A stretch of DNA of 64,000 bases. Source: Epilithonimonas xixisoli. GTDB taxonomy: Bacteria > Bacteroidota > Bacteroidia > Flavobacteriales > Weeksellaceae. Numbering within the stretch: the stretch's first letter is position 1; each line of letters starts with the position of its first letter. Under the pieces are notes generated by a model. The model searched no databases and was not told the origin of the DNA. It saw only the letters and a program-made list of their open reading frames with translations. Shown here piece after piece: positions 42,767 through 52,279 of this stretch. The position numbers and the translations under genes are program-made. Location of the stretch: contig NZ_SOEO01000001.1 in assembly GCF_004365655.1 (NCBI RefSeq), forward strand, positions 930,001 to 994,000. The letters are read 5' to 3'.

Positions 42767-43075
42767 ATGATTGATATTATAAAAGATTATACGTCCAAAC
42801 GGCTCGATCTGGTAAAACTCCAGTTGACGGAAAAATCCTCTCTGTCAGCAGGAATTATTGCTTTTTTATCCATTGTTCTGATTGCTTTTTCATTCTTTAT
42901 TATTTTGTTCAATTTTGGAATTGCTTTCCTTATTGGGCAATCTATGGGAAATATTGGGCATGGATTTCTGATCGTAGCTGGATTTTATTTTATAGTGATG
43001 ATTGCTGTATTTTTCATGAAAAAAGCAATTGTGAAATCTGTAGCAAATCAAGTAATAGACTTTCTAAACAAATAA
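42767..43075 (+). CDS. phage-holin-like membrane protein (DUF1469/holin 3_6 type)
   Basis: The ATG at 42767 (MIDIIKDYTSKRLDLVKLQL) gives 102 residues; the earlier ATG at 42737 adds ten. The start is an amphipathic helix, then come two membrane helices, about 28-55 (AGIIAFLSIVLIAFSFFIIL) and 62-85 (FLIVAGFYFIVMIAVFFMKK), separated by a Gly-rich turn. This is the layout of the holin-superfamily III proteins that accompany YtxH-type proteins in non-phage contexts. There are no lysis or phage genes nearby, so an envelope role is likelier than lysis. Confidence 0.76.
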   Translation: MIDIIKDYTSKRLDLVKLQLTEKSSLSAGIIAFLSIVLIAFSFFIILFNFGIAFLIGQSMGNIGHGFLIVAGFYFIVMIAVFFMKKAIVKSVANQVIDFLNK

Positions 43076-43078
43076 GTT

Positions 43079-43573
43079 ATGGCCACTAATTATACTAATC
43101 TTGATGAACTTAGAAGTCAGAAAAGACTTTTGAAAGAGGAAATAGGTGGATTGGAAGACCTATTGACTTTCAAAAGTAAAAAAGACAGTCTAAGTGTAAT
43201 GACAAACGGACTGACAGACAAATTCCTGAAAGAAACTGAAGATGAAGATGGTGAAAAATCCTTAGCTTTGGATACGCAGAACATCATGAGAGAAATCTCC
43301 GCAGGGATGAAGGAAACCGCTTCCAAAAGAACTGTAATGGGTCTGGCAAATGACAGCGTGCAATCTGGATTGCTGGAAACTACTCTCAAAATGGGAACTG
43401 TAGCGCTGGTAGGTAATTTCGCAAAAAAAAGTGTGATGAATAAAAATTGGAAAAGAAAAGCATTAGGCCTTGCCCTAATCTATGTTGCGCCTTACGCGTT
43501 GAGATTTCTCCGTAAAAAACTGGATGAATATCAAAGAAACAAAACCGCTTCTAGCTTAGAAAAATTGATTTAA
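43079..43573 (+). CDS. protein of unknown function in the YtxH/holin-like cluster
   Basis: A 164-residue protein starting 3 bp after the holin-like gene, which indicates co-translation. The first part is charged and helical (LDELRSQKRLLKEEIGGLED). A hydrophobic stretch near residue 131 (ALGLALIYVAPYALRFL) may be a membrane helix, flanked by KKSVMNKNWKRK and RKKLDEYQRNK. It would tether a cytosolic coil to the membrane, similar to its neighbours. No family is recognised. Confidence 0.65.
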   Translation: MATNYTNLDELRSQKRLLKEEIGGLEDLLTFKSKKDSLSVMTNGLTDKFLKETEDEDGEKSLALDTQNIMREISAGMKETASKRTVMGLANDSVQSGLLETTLKMGTVALVGNFAKKSVMNKNWKRKALGLALIYVAPYALRFLRKKLDEYQRNKTASSLEKLI

Positions 43574-43597
43574 TTCTTAAGCTAAGATTAATGACCA

Positions 43598-44326
43598 TTA
43601 TTTTTTAGAAAAAATCTCTCCAAGGATAATTCCCGCAGACATAGAAACGTTTAAGCTTTCTGTGGATTGGGAATTTCCAAATCTTGGGATGGTAATCATT
43701 TTTGTAATAAGATCTTCCGTGGAAGGTCTTATTCCGTTTCCTTCATTCCCAAAAACCAATGAAAACTTCTCCGGAAATTGTGTTTCATAGATGTTTTCGC
43801 CATTCATATCGGTTCCTAAAATCGGGTGCTTATATTCTTTGAAATAATCTTCAAGATCGGTGTAAAAAACATTGACTCTGAGGAAAGACCCCATTGTCGC
43901 TTGGATAACTTTCGGATTGTAAACATCTACAGTATCATTGCTGCAAATGATTTGCTCAATCCCAAACCAATCTGCCAATCTTATAATTGTACCTAGATTC
44001 CCAGGATCCTGAATCCCGTCCAAAATCAATTGAATAGAAACATCTTTCAGAATCTTGTCTTCAGGGATTTTGCAAACCGCAACAGAATCTTTCGGATGTT
44101 GCAGAAAACTGATTTTTTTGAGATCATTGGGCAAGATTTTTTCGATTTCCTGCGTTGTGAAAGTAATATTTTCTGGTTCTACAGAATATAGGTTTTCAAT
44201 TTCGTAGTCAGAGTCGGGTAGTTCTTTTATAATTTTATTACCTTCAACTAAAAACAAATTGTATTTTTGCCTGTATTTCTTTTTGTCCAGAGATTGTATA
44301 ATCTTTATAGTATGAGCCGTAAGCAT
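43598..44326 (-). CDS. TrmH/SpoU-family RNA 2'-O-methyltransferase
   Basis: I choose the ATG at 44326 (MLTAHTIKIIQSLDKKKYRQ), giving 242 residues; the start at 44353 adds nine. The protein has the SpoU substrate-binding N-terminal part and the trefoil-knot SAM domain: LILDGIQDPGNLGTIIRLAD (motif 1), LVFGNEGNGIRPS (motif 2) and IPRFGNSQSTESLNVSMSAG (motif 3). It 2'-O-methylates tRNA or rRNA; the target cannot be told. Its 5' end overlaps the divergent tamL-like gene by 15 bp, and a TATTTTTG -7 box lies inside that gene. Confidence 0.87.
   Translation of the reverse strand: MLTAHTIKIIQSLDKKKYRQKYNLFLVEGNKIIKELPDSDYEIENLYSVEPENITFTTQEIEKILPNDLKKISFLQHPKDSVAVCKIPEDKILKDVSIQLILDGIQDPGNLGTIIRLADWFGIEQIICSNDTVDVYNPKVIQATMGSFLRVNVFYTDLEDYFKEYKHPILGTDMNGENIYETQFPEKFSLVFGNEGNGIRPSTEDLITKMITIPRFGNSQSTESLNVSMSAGIILGEIFSKK
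44262..44269 (+). promoter_or_regulatory. -7 box for the tamL-like gene, inside trmH
   Basis: TATTTTTG on the plus strand, 42 nt before the ATG at 44312 and within the trmH coding region. Confidence 0.58.
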
Positions 44327-46906
44327 ATCAACAAATATTTTCAAAAATATCATATATTTTCCTACGCCGCAATTTTAAGTGTCATTTTGTATGCGTGTAA
44401 TGTCACGAAGAAAGTTCCAGATGGGGAATATCTTCTTACAAAAAACAAATTTCAGTTTGTAGATGGCAAAGTTCATGCAGATGAGATCGAAGATATGGTG
44501 GCGCAGAAACCGAACAAGAAAACGCTAATGGTTTTGCCTTTAGGATTGTTGTTTTACAATGCTGCGAATCCAAAGTACGATACCATTCTGAAAGAGTATA
44601 TGACTTATCCCAGCGAGATGAGAAATCAGAAACTTCGGGATTCACTTTTTGTCAAATACGAACGTCCAGAATATGTAGGTAAAAACCTTTTTTGGAATCG
44701 TTTTTTTCATACCGTTGGACAGGCACCCGTTATCTTTAGCGATGCGAAAACCAAGCAAAGTGAGAAAAGTATTAATAATAGATTAGTCAATCGTGGCTAT
44801 TGGGATTCTGAAGTGAAAACGAATGTCAAAAAAGATTCTGCTTCCAAAAAAGCCGAAGTAGAATATGTCATTACGCACAAAGATCCTACGCACATCAAAG
44901 AATATTATTATCATATTCCAGATCCAAACATTCGCTCGCTTTACGAATCCCGACTAGATAAAAGTCTTGTCAGAAAAGGTCAGGTTTTGGATGAGACGGT
45001 TTTGGAAAAAGAAATTACAAGAATTAATGATCTTGCGAAGGAAGCTGGTTATTATAAATTTAATAATGACAATCAGGATATCTATTTCGTAGCAGATTCT
45101 TTGAGAAGCAGAAAAGATGTTCCAGTGGTGATGAACATTCATAAAGATTCTCTGGATACGCCTTATCGAAAAGCAACGCTTGGAAAAATATCTGTGTCTG
45201 TTGTCAATAATATTAATAATATCAACCGACTGAAAATAAAAGACAGCATCCGAGGCATTCAAATCAGTAGAAACAACAGAAAATATGACTCAATTTCTCT
45301 TTGGCGACCAATTACCATAAAACCTGGTGATCTTTATAAACAATCGGACTTAGATCTTACGCGAAGAAACTTGATTGCGATGAATAATTTCACCATTCTC
45401 AAAGCATCTGATGAACTTAGAAAAAATGGAACGCCTGCAGAGAGAGACAGCATCATAGATGTAGAATATATTCTGAAACCGCTGCCAAAGTATGAGTTCA
45501 ATATTGCCACAGATGTTCATTATTCTCAGATTCTTAATTTTGGGTTTTCTCCTTCTGTAGATCTTACGACGCGTAATGTTTTCGGTGGTGCAGAGAATTT
45601 GATTACAAGTTTTTCTGGCATCGTAGGAACTACAAAAGATCCCAAAAATCCTGATGCATTTTTCAATGCGTACGAATTGTCGGCTCAGGCTTCTTTGCAA
45701 TTTCCAAGACTGTTGGTTCCGTTCAAAAATTACTGGAAACTGGTTCCCAAGAGATATTCGCCAACCACAAGCTTGAATCTTGGAGCCTCTATCCAAAATA
45801 ATATTGGATTGGGAAGAATCAACTTCAACACAAGTCTGTCCTACAATGCCAATGTTAAAGATGGGCTGGTACAACATAGATTGACGCTATTCAATACGCA
45901 ACTAAGTCTTACCCAAAACAAAGACAGGTATTACGAATATTTTCCGGGAGATAATGACATTCGGAAAAATATATTCAATCTCTATGAAGCCAGCAATCCT
46001 GGGATTAATCAAAATGACTATTCCTTTGATGAATTTTCAGCTCTCCTTTTGGGAGACACAGCTTTCATAAACAATTTGATTAATTCTGACAGGAATTTGC
46101 TTTACAATTTCATGCAGTCGATTTACAACAAGGAGCGCCAGACCCAAGATGTTATTATTTCTTCTATCATTTATAATTATACGTATAACGAGATAGGGAA
46201 GAAGGAATATGTGAATCCGTTTTCCTTCATCGGAAAAGTAGAATTGGCAGGTAATTTTTTGAATTTAATAACTAAAAAAGAAGAGAATTACCTTGTTTAT
46301 GGAAATACGAAAACCATCTTCAAAATTCCGTTTTCTCAGTTTATCAAATTTGATTTGGATTTTAGAAAATATTTTACATTTTTTAATGATAGAGCAAAAC
46401 CGCATACATTGGCAATCAGACAATTTATGGGGATCGGAATTCCTTATGGAAACTCCAGCGAGATGCCATTTGTAAGGTCCTATTTCAACGGAGGTGCGTA
46501 CGACATCCGAGCTTGGATGGCGTTTGGCGGTTTGGGTCCTGCAGATTCTCAGTTGGATGAGCGAGTGCGTTCCTATGCGATGGACAATTTGAAGCTTACA
46601 ACCAGTGTAGAATACCGTGTTCCGCTTACCGATATGTTTGAAACCGCTATTTTTACAGATGCCGGAAATATCTGGGGACTCAAGGATAATGGATTTGGAG
46701 ATCAGTTCAAATTCAGAAAGTTCATTAGCCAAATGGGTGTGGGAAGTGGTTTTGGAATCCGTATGAACATTGCTTATGTAAATCTGAGATTGGATATGGC
46801 TTACAAAATGTACGATCCAAACCGTCCGCAAGGAGACCGTTGGGTAGTAGATAAAATCAAGCCTCTGAAACCAACTATTAATTTTGCCATCGGTTATCCA
46901 TTCTAA
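44312..46906 (+). CDS. tamL: BamA/TamA-family outer membrane lipoprotein (TamL-like)
   Basis: The ATG at 44312 (MSRKHINKYFQKYHIFSYAA) gives 864 residues. A lipoprotein signal ends ILSVILYACN, with the lipid Cys near residue 29. VPDGEYLLTKNKFQFVDGK starts the POTRA-like periplasmic region (~35-380), and the C-terminal ~450 residues form an Omp85 beta-barrel: YEFNIATDVHYSQILNFGFS and GGAYDIRAWMAFGGLGPADS (the VRGF-like lid motif), ending with an outer-membrane terminal strand (KPTINFAIGYPF). Bacteroidetes TamL replaces TamA as the partner of TamB for envelope biogenesis. The overlapped 5' end with trmH is unusual. Confidence 0.85.
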   Translation: MSRKHINKYFQKYHIFSYAAILSVILYACNVTKKVPDGEYLLTKNKFQFVDGKVHADEIEDMVAQKPNKKTLMVLPLGLLFYNAANPKYDTILKEYMTYPSEMRNQKLRDSLFVKYERPEYVGKNLFWNRFFHTVGQAPVIFSDAKTKQSEKSINNRLVNRGYWDSEVKTNVKKDSASKKAEVEYVITHKDPTHIKEYYYHIPDPNIRSLYESRLDKSLVRKGQVLDETVLEKEITRINDLAKEAGYYKFNNDNQDIYFVADSLRSRKDVPVVMNIHKDSLDTPYRKATLGKISVSVVNNINNINRLKIKDSIRGIQISRNNRKYDSISLWRPITIKPGDLYKQSDLDLTRRNLIAMNNFTILKASDELRKNGTPAERDSIIDVEYILKPLPKYEFNIATDVHYSQILNFGFSPSVDLTTRNVFGGAENLITSFSGIVGTTKDPKNPDAFFNAYELSAQASLQFPRLLVPFKNYWKLVPKRYSPTTSLNLGASIQNNIGLGRINFNTSLSYNANVKDGLVQHRLTLFNTQLSLTQNKDRYYEYFPGDNDIRKNIFNLYEASNPGINQNDYSFDEFSALLLGDTAFINNLINSDRNLLYNFMQSIYNKERQTQDVIISSIIYNYTYNEIGKKEYVNPFSFIGKVELAGNFLNLITKKEENYLVYGNTKTIFKIPFSQFIKFDLDFRKYFTFFNDRAKPHTLAIRQFMGIGIPYGNSSEMPFVRSYFNGGAYDIRAWMAFGGLGPADSQLDERVRSYAMDNLKLTTSVEYRVPLTDMFETAIFTDAGNIWGLKDNGFGDQFKFRKFISQMGVGSGFGIRMNIAYVNLRLDMAYKMYDPNRPQGDRWVVDKIKPLKPTINFAIGYPF
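44342..44372 (-). promoter_or_regulatory. promoter for trmH, inside the tamL-like gene
   Basis: Minus strand: TTG (44372-44370), a 20-bp spacer, TATTTTTG (44349-44342), 15 nt before the ATG at 44326. Confidence 0.63.
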
Positions 46907-46921
46907 AATTTATCTTTATCC

Positions 46922-47956
46922 ATGAGACTTGTCAAGTTTATCGTTATTATCATTTTGTGTCTTTTCGGGATCTATTCTATCTCTATGAATTTTGTGGATG
47001 AGAGCAAGAGTTTTGTGCATCATTCCGAGATCGATTATCCTGTGGATCGTGTTTTTCCTCAGTTCAATAATCTTCAGAACTTCACCACTTGGAATGATTT
47101 CTTTAATGAAAAAGATAATATCAGTTACAATTTTTTCAGTCCGTACGAAGGCATTGGAAGTGCGATGAAGTTTTCGGATAAGAAGAATGATGATTTCGGA
47201 GATTTGTTCATCCGATATTCCAATCCCAACAGAACTTTGCGTTATCAGCTTTTTGAAGGCGATAGCGAGAATCCTTATTTGATTGATGTCAAATTCATTC
47301 CTTCTGGCAACAAAACCAAAATGATTTGGAATATTCACACCCCAAAAAGAAGCTATCTGGAAAGATCTCTCAATTTGGTTGCAGAAGATTTTTTTGTAGA
47401 AAATATTGATAAAAGTATGAAAAATCTCTATCTGCTTTTAGGCAACAAAGTCAACAAAGATCAAATCTTGGCTTCTGTAAAATATGATAGCGTGATGGTG
47501 GAAAACAGAGAGGGTGGACTGCTTCTTGGCGTGAATGTAAGTGCCAGAAATACCAAGGATATTCTCTTCAAAAATGTGATTATGAATCACAACAAGGTTC
47601 TCAATTTCGTTAAATCCGATCTTGCAAAGAAAGACGATGAGTTTGGTACGCCCGTACTGATGACAAATCCAGCCAATCTTAAAGACAAAGAAGTTTCTTA
47701 TTTCTACGGTGTTCCGCTTTCCAAAAGAACTTCTGTGAGCGACAATAATTTTAATTTCCAAACCATCAATCCTTCCAAGATGTATGTGATTTATTATCAA
47801 GGCAATTACACCGGTCGCATCAAAAACATTCAGGAGCTGGTAAAAAAAGCAAAGAAAGATACCTTAAGAAATGGCCAGCTAATGGAGGAATTCTTGGAAG
47901 AGCCTGCTGAAAATCAAGATGTAAAGCTGAAATTATCTTTGCCGGTTTACAGATAG
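46922..47956 (+). CDS. membrane-anchored SRPBCC-domain protein with GyrI-like C-terminal part
   Basis: A 344-residue protein starting 15 bp after the tamL-like gene. Residues 4-20 form a membrane anchor (VKFIVIIILCLFGIYSI). The first domain (~28-180) has the START/SRPBCC pattern of hydrophobic ligand-binding proteins (VHHSEIDYPVDRVFPQFNNL, then WNDFFNEKDN). The second half (~205-344) resembles a GyrI/SOUL-type effector-binding domain (VMVENREGGLLLGVNVSARN, MYVIYYQGNYTGRIKN). A ligand-binding role at the membrane is likely, and the tight spacing suggests co-transcription with the tamL-like gene. Confidence 0.75.
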   Translation: MRLVKFIVIIILCLFGIYSISMNFVDESKSFVHHSEIDYPVDRVFPQFNNLQNFTTWNDFFNEKDNISYNFFSPYEGIGSAMKFSDKKNDDFGDLFIRYSNPNRTLRYQLFEGDSENPYLIDVKFIPSGNKTKMIWNIHTPKRSYLERSLNLVAEDFFVENIDKSMKNLYLLLGNKVNKDQILASVKYDSVMVENREGGLLLGVNVSARNTKDILFKNVIMNHNKVLNFVKSDLAKKDDEFGTPVLMTNPANLKDKEVSYFYGVPLSKRTSVSDNNFNFQTINPSKMYVIYYQGNYTGRIKNIQELVKKAKKDTLRNGQLMEEFLEEPAENQDVKLKLSLPVYR

Positions 47957-48028
47957 TTTATCTGACAAATATCATGTATATTTACGGGAATAAATCGTTT
48001 GATTGAATGCTAATCCACAAAAAATTAG

Positions 48029-48036
48029 TAAATTTG
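48029..48036 (+). promoter_or_regulatory. -7 box upstream of sucA
   Basis: TAAATTTG, 46 nt before the ATG at 48083. TTTG at 47998-48001 is 27 bp upstream, farther than usual. Confidence 0.48.
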
Positions 48037-48082
48037 GTCGCAATTATTTAATCGTAAATATTTTAACAGATAATCTGTAATA

Positions 48083-50893
48083 ATGGATAAATTTTCATTT
48101 CTAAATGCGGTACATGCTCAGCTGATTGATGATATGTACGAGCAGTACAAAAAATACCCCGATGCATTAGAACCTTCTTGGAAAGCTTTTTTCCAAGGTT
48201 TCGATTTTGCTTTAGAAAACTATAGCGAAGATGATTCGTATTCTTCGGCGCCTTCTAATTCTGCTCCAGTTCAATACGCACAACAAGCTGTTGCAAACAA
48301 TGCGGTTTCAGAAGATATTACAAAAGAATTTAAGGTGGTAAACCTTATCAATGCTTACAGATCAAGAGGTCACCTTTTCACAAAAACTAATCCTGTAAGA
48401 GAAAGAAGACATCATTTCCCTACGCTGGAGTTAGAAAACTTCGAATTGTCAAAAGAGGATTTGAATAAGAAATTTAATTCTGCGACACAAACCGGAATGC
48501 CTGGTCCTGCAACTTTGCAAGAGATCATCACACATTTGGAAAACATCTATTGTGATTCTATCGGTGTGGAATATATGCACATCCAAAATGTTGAGGAGAA
48601 GAAGTGGATTATGGAATGGGTGAATGTTAACGAAAACCATCCAAATCTTTCTGCTCAGGAAAAAACAGAAATCCTTTTCAAATTAAACCAAGCGGTGGCG
48701 TTTGAAAATTATCTTCATACAAAATTCGTAGGTCAGAAACGTTTTTCTCTTGAGGGAGGCGAATCTTTGATTCCTGCACTTGACCAATTGATTACTCGTT
48801 CTTCTCAATTAGGTGTTGACGAAGTGGTTCTTGGAATGGCGCACAGAGGACGTCTGAATGTTTTGACTAATGTTTTCCAAAAGTCTTACAAACAGATTTT
48901 CTCAGAATTTGAAGGGAAAGAATTTGAAGAAGACGTTTTCTCTGGTGACGTTAAATATCACTTGGGATCTTCTAAAAAAATCACTACTGCAAACGGCGAA
49001 GAAGTTAGAATTAATTTAACGCCTAATCCATCACACTTGGAAACTGTAGCTGCGCTTGTAGAAGGAATCTGCAGAGCAAAAGTTGACAACGTTTACAAAG
49101 ATGATTACTCCAAAGTTTTACCAATCGTGATTCACGGTGATGGCGCAATTGCTGGTCAAGGTATTGTTTATGAGATCGCTCAGATGATGAATCTTGAAGG
49201 TTACAGAACGGGTGGAACAGTTCATATTGTTGTTAATAATCAAGTATCTTTCACAACCAATTATTTGGATGCAAGATCATCTGTTTATTGTACAGATATT
49301 GCAAAAGTGACGGATTCTCCAGTGATGCACATCAATGCTGATGATGTAGAAGCTGTAGTTCACGCCATCAGATTTGCAGCAGATTTCCGTGCTAAGTTTG
49401 GTAAAGATGTTTACATCGATCTTCTTGGATATAGAAAATATGGACATAACGAAGGTGATGAGCCAAGATTTACACAGCCAAACCTTTACAAATTAATCTC
49501 AAAACACAAAAATCCGAGAGAGATTTACAAAGATCTTTTGATTAAGGAAAATGTGGTTTCTGACGAAGTCTTGACTAAGATGGAGAAGGAATTCAAAGGT
49601 TTGTTGGATGAGGATTTTGACGCTTCCAAAGAAATCGAGAGAAATACGATGGACGTCTTTATGAAAGATGACTGGACGGATTTCCCGATCGGTGGAAAAG
49701 GTTGTGTTTCAAACTCCGATGTTGATACAACTTACGACCTTGAAAAACTGAAGGAACTTGCTATTAAAATTTCTACACTTCCTGCAGATAAAAAATTCAT
49801 TAATAAAATCACCCGTCTTTTCGATAACAGAGTGAAGATGGTGGAAAATAATTCTTTGGATTGGGCTGTAGCAGAGCTTTTGTCTTACGCTACACTTCTT
49901 ACCGAAGGTTACAACGTAAGGATTTCTGGAGAAGATGTGGAAAGAGGAACTTTCTCTCACCGTCACGCAGTTGTGAAAACTGAAGATACAGAGGAAGAAT
50001 ATATCCCATTGAGACACGTAAACGATCAAAGATTTGATGTTTACAATTCTCATCTATCAGAATATGGTGTTCTGGGATTTGATTATGGTTATGCGATGGC
50101 GGCGCCTAAAACATTGACAATTTGGGAAGCTCAGTTTGGAGATTTCACAAACGGAGCGCAAATTATTGTAGATCAATATTTGGTTGCTGCTGAGGAAAAA
50201 TGGAAAATCCAAAACGGAATGGTGATGATGTTGCCTCACGGGTCAGAAGGTCAAGGTGCGGAGCACTCTTCTGCAAGACTTGAGAGATTCCTGACGCTTT
50301 CTGCAAACGAAAATATCATTGTTGCAAACATTACTTCTCCTGCGAATTATTTCCATTTGTTGAGAAGACAGATGAAATTCGGGTTCAGAAAACCATTGGT
50401 AATTATGACTCCTAAATCTCTATTGAGACATCCAAAAGTTGTTTCTCCATTAGAAGATTTGGCAACCGGAAGTTTCCAACCAATTTTGGATGATCCAACG
50501 GCTGATCCAGCAAAAGTGGAAAGAGTTGTACTTTGTACAGGTAAATTATATTACGATCTTTTGGCTAAGAAAGAAGAATTGAATGATGATAAAGTAGCCT
50601 TGATAAGACTTGAGCAAGTTTATCCATTAAACTTCGAAAAAGTTCAGGCTATTTTTGATAAATATAAAAACAGAAAAGACCTAATCTGGGCTCAGGAAGA
50701 ACCAGAAAATATGGGAGCTTGGAGTTTTATTTTGAGAAACTTTAGAAACACAGATATTCAGTTGATTTCTCCGGTTGCGAGCGGAACGCCAGCTCCAGGA
50801 AGTCACAAGATGTTCGAGAAAAATCAGACGAAGATTATCAATTCTGTTTTTCAATGTAATGATGAGCCTGCAAAAAGACCAGTTACAGCTTAA
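48083..50893 (+). CDS. sucA: 2-oxoglutarate dehydrogenase E1 component
   Basis: A 936-residue thiamine diphosphate enzyme of the TCA cycle. The N-terminal E2-docking motif appears early (SFLNAVHAQLIDDMYEQYKK, PSWKAFFQGF). The ThDP core includes VLGMAHRGRLNVLTNVFQKS (~254), VIHGDGAIAGQGIVYEIAQM (~352) with the GDG-Nx-type metal motif, and NNQVSFTTNYLDARSSVYCT. The C-terminal part has MMLPHGSEGQGAEHSSARLE (~717) and ICPVY-like RLEQVYPLNFEK. It works with E2 from the next gene and E3 (not in the window) to form succinyl-CoA. Length is normal. A 66-bp gap separates it from sucB. Confidence 0.96.
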   Translation: MDKFSFLNAVHAQLIDDMYEQYKKYPDALEPSWKAFFQGFDFALENYSEDDSYSSAPSNSAPVQYAQQAVANNAVSEDITKEFKVVNLINAYRSRGHLFTKTNPVRERRHHFPTLELENFELSKEDLNKKFNSATQTGMPGPATLQEIITHLENIYCDSIGVEYMHIQNVEEKKWIMEWVNVNENHPNLSAQEKTEILFKLNQAVAFENYLHTKFVGQKRFSLEGGESLIPALDQLITRSSQLGVDEVVLGMAHRGRLNVLTNVFQKSYKQIFSEFEGKEFEEDVFSGDVKYHLGSSKKITTANGEEVRINLTPNPSHLETVAALVEGICRAKVDNVYKDDYSKVLPIVIHGDGAIAGQGIVYEIAQMMNLEGYRTGGTVHIVVNNQVSFTTNYLDARSSVYCTDIAKVTDSPVMHINADDVEAVVHAIRFAADFRAKFGKDVYIDLLGYRKYGHNEGDEPRFTQPNLYKLISKHKNPREIYKDLLIKENVVSDEVLTKMEKEFKGLLDEDFDASKEIERNTMDVFMKDDWTDFPIGGKGCVSNSDVDTTYDLEKLKELAIKISTLPADKKFINKITRLFDNRVKMVENNSLDWAVAELLSYATLLTEGYNVRISGEDVERGTFSHRHAVVKTEDTEEEYIPLRHVNDQRFDVYNSHLSEYGVLGFDYGYAMAAPKTLTIWEAQFGDFTNGAQIIVDQYLVAAEEKWKIQNGMVMMLPHGSEGQGAEHSSARLERFLTLSANENIIVANITSPANYFHLLRRQMKFGFRKPLVIMTPKSLLRHPKVVSPLEDLATGSFQPILDDPTADPAKVERVVLCTGKLYYDLLAKKEELNDDKVALIRLEQVYPLNFEKVQAIFDKYKNRKDLIWAQEEPENMGAWSFILRNFRNTDIQLISPVASGTPAPGSHKMFEKNQTKIINSVFQCNDEPAKRPVTA

Positions 50894-50959
50894 TAAAATT
50901 AATAAACTATAAAGAATAGCAATCTTAGGATTGTTCTGAAATTAAAAACAAATATTAGT

Positions 50960-52195
50960 ATGTCAATATTAGAAATGAAAGTTCCTTCACCAGGAGAATC
51001 TATCACAGAAGTAGAAATTGCAACGTGGCTAGTACAAGATGGTGATTACGTAGAAAAAGACCAGCCAATTGCAGAAGTAGATTCTGACAAGGCAACTTTG
51101 GAACTTCCTGCTGAACAAAGTGGAATCATTACTTTGAAAGCAGAAGAAGGAGAAGTGGTGCAAGTTGGTCAGGTGGTTTGCCTTATCGATATGGATGCGG
51201 CAAAACCAGCAGGAAGTGCAGCTCCAGCTGAAACTCCTAAAGAAGAACCAAAAGCTGAAGTGAAAAAAGAAGAAGCGCCTGCTCCAAAAGTAGAAGCTGC
51301 TAAAACTGAAACTTACGCTGCTCAAACGCCTTCTCCAGCTGCTAAAAAAATCCTTGACGAAAAAGGAATTGCTCCAAGTCAAGTTCAGGGTTCTGGCAGA
51401 GATGGCAGAATTACAAAAGACGATGCTGTTACTGCTTCTGTTCCTGCAATGGGAACTTCAACTGGCGGAAACAGAGCTCAATCGACTACAAAACTTTCAG
51501 TTCTTAGAAGAAAGATTGCTGCAAGATTGGTTTCAGTTAAAAATGAAACAGCGATGTTGACGACTTTCAACGAAGTTGATATGTCAGAAATCTTCAGAAT
51601 CAGAAAACAATACAAAGAAGAATTTGCTGCAAAACACGGAATTGGACTTGGATTTATGTCTTTCTTCACAAAAGCTGTGACTAGAGCATTAAAACTTTAC
51701 CCAGATGTGAATGCTTCTATCGATGGAGATTTCAAAATCAATTATGACTTTGCAGATATTTCTATCGCAGTTTCAGGACCAAAAGGTTTGATGGTTCCAG
51801 TTCTTAGAAATGCAGAAAATATGTCTCTAAGAGGTGTTGAAGCAAACATCAAAGACCTTGCTTTAAAAGTAAGAGACGGAAAAATCACAGTTGATGAGAT
51901 GACGGGTGGAACTTTCACTATTACAAATGGTGGAACTTTCGGTTCTATGATGTCAACGCCGATTATCAACCCGCCACAATCTGCAATCTTGGGAATGCAC
52001 AACATTATCCAAAGACCAGTTGCTGTTGACGGACAAGTGGTAATCAGACCAATGATGTACGTTGCAATGTCTTATGACCACAGAATCATCGACGGAAAAG
52101 AATCCGTAGGTTTCTTGGTAGCCGTAAAAGAAGCAATCGACAATCCAGTAGAATTCCTAATGGATGGCGACGAGAGAAAAGCTTTGGAATTGTAA
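50960..52195 (+). CDS. sucB: dihydrolipoyllysine succinyltransferase (2-oxoglutarate dehydrogenase E2)
   Basis: A 411-residue E2 protein. The lipoyl domain spans residues 1-78 with the modified Lys in [12 protein letters not shown] (~44). A Pro/Ala/Lys/Glu-rich flexible linker follows (~80-118), then a peripheral-subunit-binding domain ([20 protein letters not shown], ~122-158) and a catalytic core (~180-411) ending with [20 protein letters not shown], whose HRxxDG motif holds the catalytic His and Asp. It forms the core of the complex with SucA. It is followed by a hairpin terminator, so sucAB form a two-gene operon without E3. Confidence 0.96.
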   Translation: MSILEMKVPSPGESITEVEIATWLVQDGDYVEKDQPIAEVDSDKATLELPAEQSGIITLKAEEGEVVQVGQVVCLIDMDAAKPAGSAAPAETPKEEPKAEVKKEEAPAPKVEAAKTETYAAQTPSPAAKKILDEKGIAPSQVQGSGRDGRITKDDAVTASVPAMGTSTGGNRAQSTTKLSVLRRKIAARLVSVKNETAMLTTFNEVDMSEIFRIRKQYKEEFAAKHGIGLGFMSFFTKAVTRALKLYPDVNASIDGDFKINYDFADISIAVSGPKGLMVPVLRNAENMSLRGVEANIKDLALKVRDGKITVDEMTGGTFTITNGGTFGSMMSTPIINPPQSAILGMHNIIQRPVAVDGQVVIRPMMYVAMSYDHRIIDGKESVGFLVAVKEAIDNPVEFLMDGDERKALEL

Positions 52196-52218
52196 TTAAT
52201 TTCATCGATATAAAATTA

Positions 52219-52254
52219 AAAAGAGAACAATTTTTTTTGCTCTCTTTTTTTATT
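52219..52254 (+). terminator. intrinsic terminator after sucAB
   Basis: AAAGAGA / TCTCTTT stem with an AT-rich loop and a long T run. Confidence 0.75.
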
Positions 52255-52279
52255 ATATTTATTTCCTAAAACACATATT

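Noticed and set aside
42767-43075. Prophage signal from a holin-like protein
   Set aside because: No phage, lysis, integrase or structural genes nearby; such holin-like proteins commonly accompany YtxH genes in chromosomes.
51029-51382. Ser/Phe/Trp-rich minus-strand ORF opposite sucB linker
   Set aside because: Shadow of the repetitive Ala/Pro/Lys/Glu linker coding sequence.
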